From positions 1 through 7,955 of the forward strand of contig WQUQ01000014.1 in NCBI GenBank assembly GCA_009782025.1: DNA of 7,955 nt, read 5' to 3'. Every line of letters begins with the position of its first letter. Position 1 is the stretch's first letter. Under the pieces are notes generated by a model. That model saw nothing but the letters and a program-made list of their open reading frames with translations, was not told where the DNA came from and made no database searches. The DNA comes from Desulfobulbus sp. (lineage in GTDB: Bacteria > Pseudomonadota > Gammaproteobacteria > Burkholderiales > Rhodocyclaceae). Below, piece by piece: positions 5,231-7,955 of this stretch. Made by a program: the position numbers and the translations under genes.

Positions 5231-6133
5231 TTAGGTTTGCGCGGGATGAAAACGAATTGCAGAAATAGGCCGCCGAGGAGCGGCTTCTCGTGTCAGCGGG
5301 CGGCTGCCCTGGGTGAAATCCACAGCACCTTCGGTACGTGGCTTGAGGCTGCCGTTGGCGTAGTGGGGTCGCTCGACACGCTGCCAGTCTTTCAGGGTGG
5401 CGTCGTAGAGGTCGGAGGGGTAGCCGGCCAGTACGACCATGCCTTGCACGGACTTGATCTGTTCGAGCAGGGCGATGTGGCCGGGTTCGGTCAGTTCGCA
5501 GCGGTAGCCGGATTTTGACCGTGTGGATGGCAGGTAAGGCGGGTCGATGAAGAACAGGGTGTCGGGGGCGTCCTGTGCCCGGATCACCTCGCCGGCGTCG
5601 CGGCATTCGATGATGACGCCTTGCAGGCGGCGCGAGATGGCGGCGAGGCAGCGGGGGTAGGTCATCCATTCGGACGCTTTGCTGGAACCGCCCTTGCGGT
5701 GGCGGGCGTCGGCAAACATCGTTTTCCTGGGGTTGAACAGGGATTCGTGGTGGAAGGACTGGTAGGCCCGCGTGATGGCCCGTTGTGCCCGGATCACCGG
5801 GTCGGCGCTGGCCTCGAATGCGCGCTCGAATTCGCGTCTGGAGTATGGCGTTCGCCGCAGGCGGCGCATCAGTTCCCGGAGCCTGGCCGGGTCTTGCACG
5901 ACGCGGAAGATGCCGACGATTTCTTCGTCCAGGTCGTTGTAGACCTCGATCTTGCTTCTCGGCTTCCTGAGCAGGATGCTGGCCGCACCGCCGAAAGGTT
6001 CGACGTAGAAGCGGTGCGGGGGCAGGTGGGCGATGACCCAGGGCGCAATGGCCAATTTGCCTCCGAAATAGCGCAGCAGGGACCGGCTGGGCGGGTTGTG
6101 GTCGGGTGGGGTTCGGGTTCTGGCAGCGTTCAC
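5231..6133 (-). CDS. D12-class DNA N6-adenine methyltransferase (Dam-like)
   Basis: The enzyme transfers a methyl group from S-adenosylmethionine to adenine N6 in DNA. From the GTG at 6133 it has 300 residues, close to the usual 270-300. The AdoMet-binding motifs are YFGGK (22-26) and EPFGG (45-49), followed by the acidic YNDLDEE segment (65-71); the catalytic DPPY is at 197-200. GTG was chosen because AAGGA (minus strand, 6145-6141) stands seven bases before it. A TTG at 6154 is in frame, but it would overlap the previous stop and lacks such a site. The gene ends about 50 bases from the prophage terminus, where Mu has mom, so it probably protects phage DNA from host restriction. The recognition site cannot be read from the sequence; GATC is only the best-known case. 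Confidence 0.9.
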   Translation of the reverse strand: MNAARTRTPPDHNPPSRSLLRYFGGKLAIAPWVIAHLPPHRFYVEPFGGAASILLRKPRSKIEVYNDLDEEIVGIFRVVQDPARLRELMRRLRRTPYSRREFERAFEASADPVIRAQRAITRAYQSFHHESLFNPRKTMFADARHRKGGSSKASEWMTYPRCLAAISRRLQGVIIECRDAGEVIRAQDAPDTLFFIDPPYLPSTRSKSGYRCELTEPGHIALLEQIKSVQGMVVLAGYPSDLYDATLKDWQRVERPHYANGSLKPRTEGAVDFTQGSRPLTREAAPRRPISAIRFHPAQT

Positions 6134-6150
6134 GGGTCGTTCCTTCTTGT

Positions 6151-7173
6151 TCAAGCGCGCCGTACCGGCATGACATCGGCGACGGCCCAGCGTTCGCCGT
6201 CGGCGTCGTCGATCTGGCAGCGCAGGCGGTAGAGGTTGCCGGCCAGGCCGCCGATGACGCGTTGCAGGACGCGCAGGCCATGGATTTGCAGCGGGCCGTC
6301 GAGCATCGCCTCGATGTCGTCGTGCGGTTGGCCGCGGGCGAGTTCGCAGGAGACGATGGGGGAGATGACGGCGGTGGCGATGCGGCTGAAGTCGAAGGTG
6401 ACGGTGATGATTTCGGCGGGGTCTTTGGCTGAGATCATGTGGATTCCTTTGCGGCCGATAACATAGCTGCGGCGCGGCGCGACGATCATGAAACGGATAT
6501 TGGGCGTCATCGCGGCCTGGCCGCCCGGGCTGGTCAGCGTGGCATGCGCTTGGCCGGATGCACTGACGGCGCCGGATGCAGCCAGCGGCGCCGCGACGGC
6601 TGGCTGCGCGCTACCGCTGGCCGTTGCTTTGCCGAACGCCGACGGCCCGGTGTTTTCGCTAGCCGTCGCCTGTGCCGTGCCGGATGCCGAGGCTGCGCCT
6701 GTTGCGCCCAGGGTGACGCTGGCTGATCCCGTCGGGGCGCCACTGGCCGCCGCGCCTCCGGACGCCGAAATCGACACGATCACAGCGCCGCCAGCCATGC
6801 CAGTGGCGGCGGCTCCACCGACAGCCATAGCATCCAGTTCGGCGACTGGATTGCCGACGGTAATAGCGATGGTGGCGGTGCCGACCGACTGGCCATCCTC
6901 GAATAGCTCGTACACCCACGAGTAAATACCGGCCGGCAGGCCGTCGGCGTCGAAGACGAAACTCAAATCCTCCCAGATGCGCAGGCTGCCGGCACTCGGC
7001 CAGGTGGCTACCCGCCAGCGGTATTCGGCATCTGGGTCGATGCCGTCGTTGAGCGCCGGTCCGGGGTTGTCTCCTCCGGTCGGAATCTCGCTGCCGAGAA
7101 TGCCATGGCCGGGGAATGCCGACGACAGCCAGCCGTTGGCGAGGATGCCGTCCGGATTGCTGAGCCAGGTCAT
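6151..7173 (-). CDS. Phage Ig-like, Ala/Ser/Gly-rich tail-associated protein with fused C-terminal domain
   Basis: The product has 340 residues. The start is the ATG at 7173, which overlaps the stop of the gene upstream (ATGA). Residues 1-45 resemble a short Gly/Pro-rich head. Residues 50-107 (YRWRVATWP to TIAITVGN) look like an Ig-like beta-sandwich. Residues 112-220 are a low-complexity run of Ala, Ser, Gly and Thr in imperfect ASG-x-A units. RFMIVAPRRSYVIG follows, and residues 246-340, starting MISAKDPAEI, form a compact beta-rich domain ending LRCQIDDADGERWAVADVMPVRRA. This last part reads like a separate small phage protein and has its own ribosome binding site, so it may also be made alone. 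A place in the tail tip or fibre is inferred from context. Confidence 0.65.
   Translation of the reverse strand: MTWLSNPDGILANGWLSSAFPGHGILGSEIPTGGDNPGPALNDGIDPDAEYRWRVATWPSAGSLRIWEDLSFVFDADGLPAGIYSWVYELFEDGQSVGTATIAITVGNPVAELDAMAVGGAAATGMAGGAVIVSISASGGAAASGAPTGSASVTLGATGAASASGTAQATASENTGPSAFGKATASGSAQPAVAAPLAASGAVSASGQAHATLTSPGGQAAMTPNIRFMIVAPRRSYVIGRKGIHMISAKDPAEIITVTFDFSRIATAVISPIVSCELARGQPHDDIEAMLDGPLQIHGLRVLQRVIGGLAGNLYRLRCQIDDADGERWAVADVMPVRRA
6438..6450 (-). promoter_or_regulatory. Internal ribosome binding site and start inside the fused tail gene
   Basis: On the minus strand AAAGGA (6450-6445) stands six bases before the ATG at 6438, in the same frame as the long gene. Translation from here would give a 95-residue protein, MISAKDPAEI to PVRRA, ending at 6151. 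This is the best Shine-Dalgarno sequence in the gene and suggests that the C-terminal domain was, or still is, an independent gene. Confidence 0.55.
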
Positions 7174-7868
7174 TGCGCTGCTTTTGCCGGCATGCGCCGC
7201 GTGCCACTCTCGGTCAGCCAGTCGTGCAGGTAGTAGACGCCGGGCTGGATGGCGGGATCGGTGAATGTATAGCACCCGGCGGCGTCTGTCGTCAGGCCGG
7301 TTTTACGCACGACCAGGGCGCCGGTATCCGGGTGGTAGATGGCGGCATAGACAAGCGGCTGATTGGCCAACAGCGTTCCGGTGTTGTTCGTCAGCGGCTC
7401 AGAGACGATGGCCGGCGGCGCCGGCGCGTCGACTGCCGCCGTGGCCGTGCCGGAGGCGACGGCAGAACCGCTGGCCTGGGCATCTAGCAGGCCGGGGTCG
7501 ACGGGTTCGCCTTCCTCCAGCAGCACGCCGAACCAGTCGTTCTTCATAGACAACCAGTCGGCTTCGGTGAGCAACGTGTCGAAGATCAGGACTGCGTGAA
7601 TTTTATCGGCCTGCGGAACCGTGGTGGCCTCGTTATACGCACCGACTTGATTTAACGCATAACCGGCTGCCGTCGATAAGCCGCTGGCATTCAACGGCAC
7701 GGCCGTCATGACGACATCGGTGTCGAGCGCCCGATAAGCGGTTGCATCGTTGGCAGCCTTGTCTATCGAGAAGCCGAACAGATAGCGATTGCCCGCGCCG
7801 AGACGGCCTAAAAGACCGTTTAGAACCGTGTTGTTGTGAATCATGAACGGACTACTACTTCGTTTCAT
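7170..7868 (-). CDS. Phage tail-fibre-like protein with Ala/Ser/Gly linker
   Basis: The product has 232 residues. Residues 25-118 (GNRYLFGFSIDKAAND to DWFGVLLEE) resemble the end of a LamG/concanavalin-like repeat seen in phage fibre or receptor-binding proteins; TEADWLSMKNDWF is typical of the closing helix. A short linker, QASGSAVASGTATAAV (131-146), is of the same type as the low-complexity run of the next gene. Residues 154-228 (LTNNTGTLLANQPLVYAA to GVYYLHDWL) look like a carboxypeptidase-regulatory-like beta-sandwich. The stop overlaps the next start. The ATG at 7868 has no Shine-Dalgarno sequence, nor has the one at 7844, and the N-terminus looks short for a LamG domain, so the gene may be truncated at its 5' end. 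Confidence 0.6.
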   Translation of the reverse strand: MKRSSSPFMIHNNTVLNGLLGRLGAGNRYLFGFSIDKAANDATAYRALDTDVVMTAVPLNASGLSTAAGYALNQVGAYNEATTVPQADKIHAVLIFDTLLTEADWLSMKNDWFGVLLEEGEPVDPGLLDAQASGSAVASGTATAAVDAPAPPAIVSEPLTNNTGTLLANQPLVYAAIYHPDTGALVVRKTGLTTDAAGCYTFTDPAIQPGVYYLHDWLTESGTRRMPAKAAQ

Positions 7869-7883
7869 TAAAACATTTACTAA

Positions 7884-7955
7884 TCAAGTCATCTGGAAAT
7901 CAAACTTTTTCCATTGAAAGCGAACCGGTTGAGCGTTCATCTCGTCAATGCCTTT
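7884..7955 (-). CDS. Possible C-terminal end of an unrecognised gene
   Basis: The minus-strand frame entering from the right edge is open for 23 codons (KGIDEMNAQPVRFQWKKFDF and three more residues) before TGA at 7884-7886. This stretch is clearly richer in A and T than the phage genes to its left. The piece is too short to identify. It may be the tail of another inserted gene or chance. Confidence 0.3.
   Translation of the reverse strand, partial: KGIDEMNAQPVRFQWKKFDFQMT

Larger units (their letters stand above)
5180..7955 (-). mobile_element. Mu-like prophage, right-end segment (continues beyond the window)
   Basis: The segment begins at the Mu-type terminus at 5180 inside istA and contains phage genes that all read toward that terminus, as late genes do in Mu. 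It carries two tail-fibre-like genes and a DNA methyltransferase. Its other end is not in the window. It is separate from the early-gene remnant on the left, because the IS21 element lies between them. Confidence 0.75.

Noticed and set aside
5124..6281. Minus-strand 385-codon frame overlapping the methyltransferase
   Set aside because: It is a shifted frame of the methyltransferase, rich in Arg, Pro and Ala and without motifs. The real frame carries YFGGK, EPFGG and DPPY.

Overview
The window is a GC-rich stretch made almost entirely of mobile DNA: pieces of Mu-like (transposable) phages, a truncated IS21-family insertion sequence and a small toxin-antitoxin cassette. Nothing identifies the host directly. 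The high GC content and the style of the Mu-like proteins (an ExeA/MuB-like ATPase, Gam, a DUF935 portal, a gpF-type head protein) suggest a betaproteobacterium, perhaps of the Rhodocyclales type; this is inference. No rRNA, tRNA or CRISPR was seen.

Layout from left to right. Positions 1-241 hold no recognisable gene. From 1799 down to 242 on the minus strand lies a decayed head-assembly block: the C-terminal half of a Mu gp29-like portal (DUF935), the N-terminal part of a gpF-like minor head protein coupled to it by an ATGA overlap, and a PBECR2-type nuclease-fold domain read from its own ATG. At 1800-1910 is a junction with TTGTCCG repeats and a long imperfect hairpin. Both flanking genes lose their 5' ends there. 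From about 1910 to 3650 on the plus strand is a Mu-like early operon: the C-terminal part of a MuB/ExeA-like AAA+ ATPase, three small closely coupled genes (one with a Cys4 zinc motif) and gam, which carries a +1 frameshift.

A convergent toxin-antitoxin pair (4222 to 3655, minus strand) follows gam. It is flanked by the near-direct repeat TGGATC(A)GGGC. Removing the 614 bases between the repeats restores an in-frame early gene whose ATG overlaps the gam stop, so the cassette looks like an insertion into that gene. The rest of that gene is cut at about 4377 by the left end of an IS21-family element (terminal repeats at 4384-4435, then istA).

The istA gene is cut in turn at 5179/5180. The sequence from 5180 resembles the right end of phage Mu: it begins TGAAGCGGCGC and has two GCGATAAAT sites 23 bases apart, the first at nearly the same distance from the tip as in Mu. 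A second Mu-like prophage therefore starts at 5180 and runs out of the window to the right. Its genes read toward this end on the minus strand, as late genes should: two tail-fibre-like proteins with Ala/Ser/Gly-rich stretches, then a D12-class adenine methyltransferase in the place where Mu carries its DNA-modification gene mom.

The order of events read from the sequence is: an early-region prophage remnant received a toxin-antitoxin cassette and an IS21 element, and the IS21 element was later hit by a second Mu-like phage. The missing half of istA, with istB, should lie at the far end of that second prophage.
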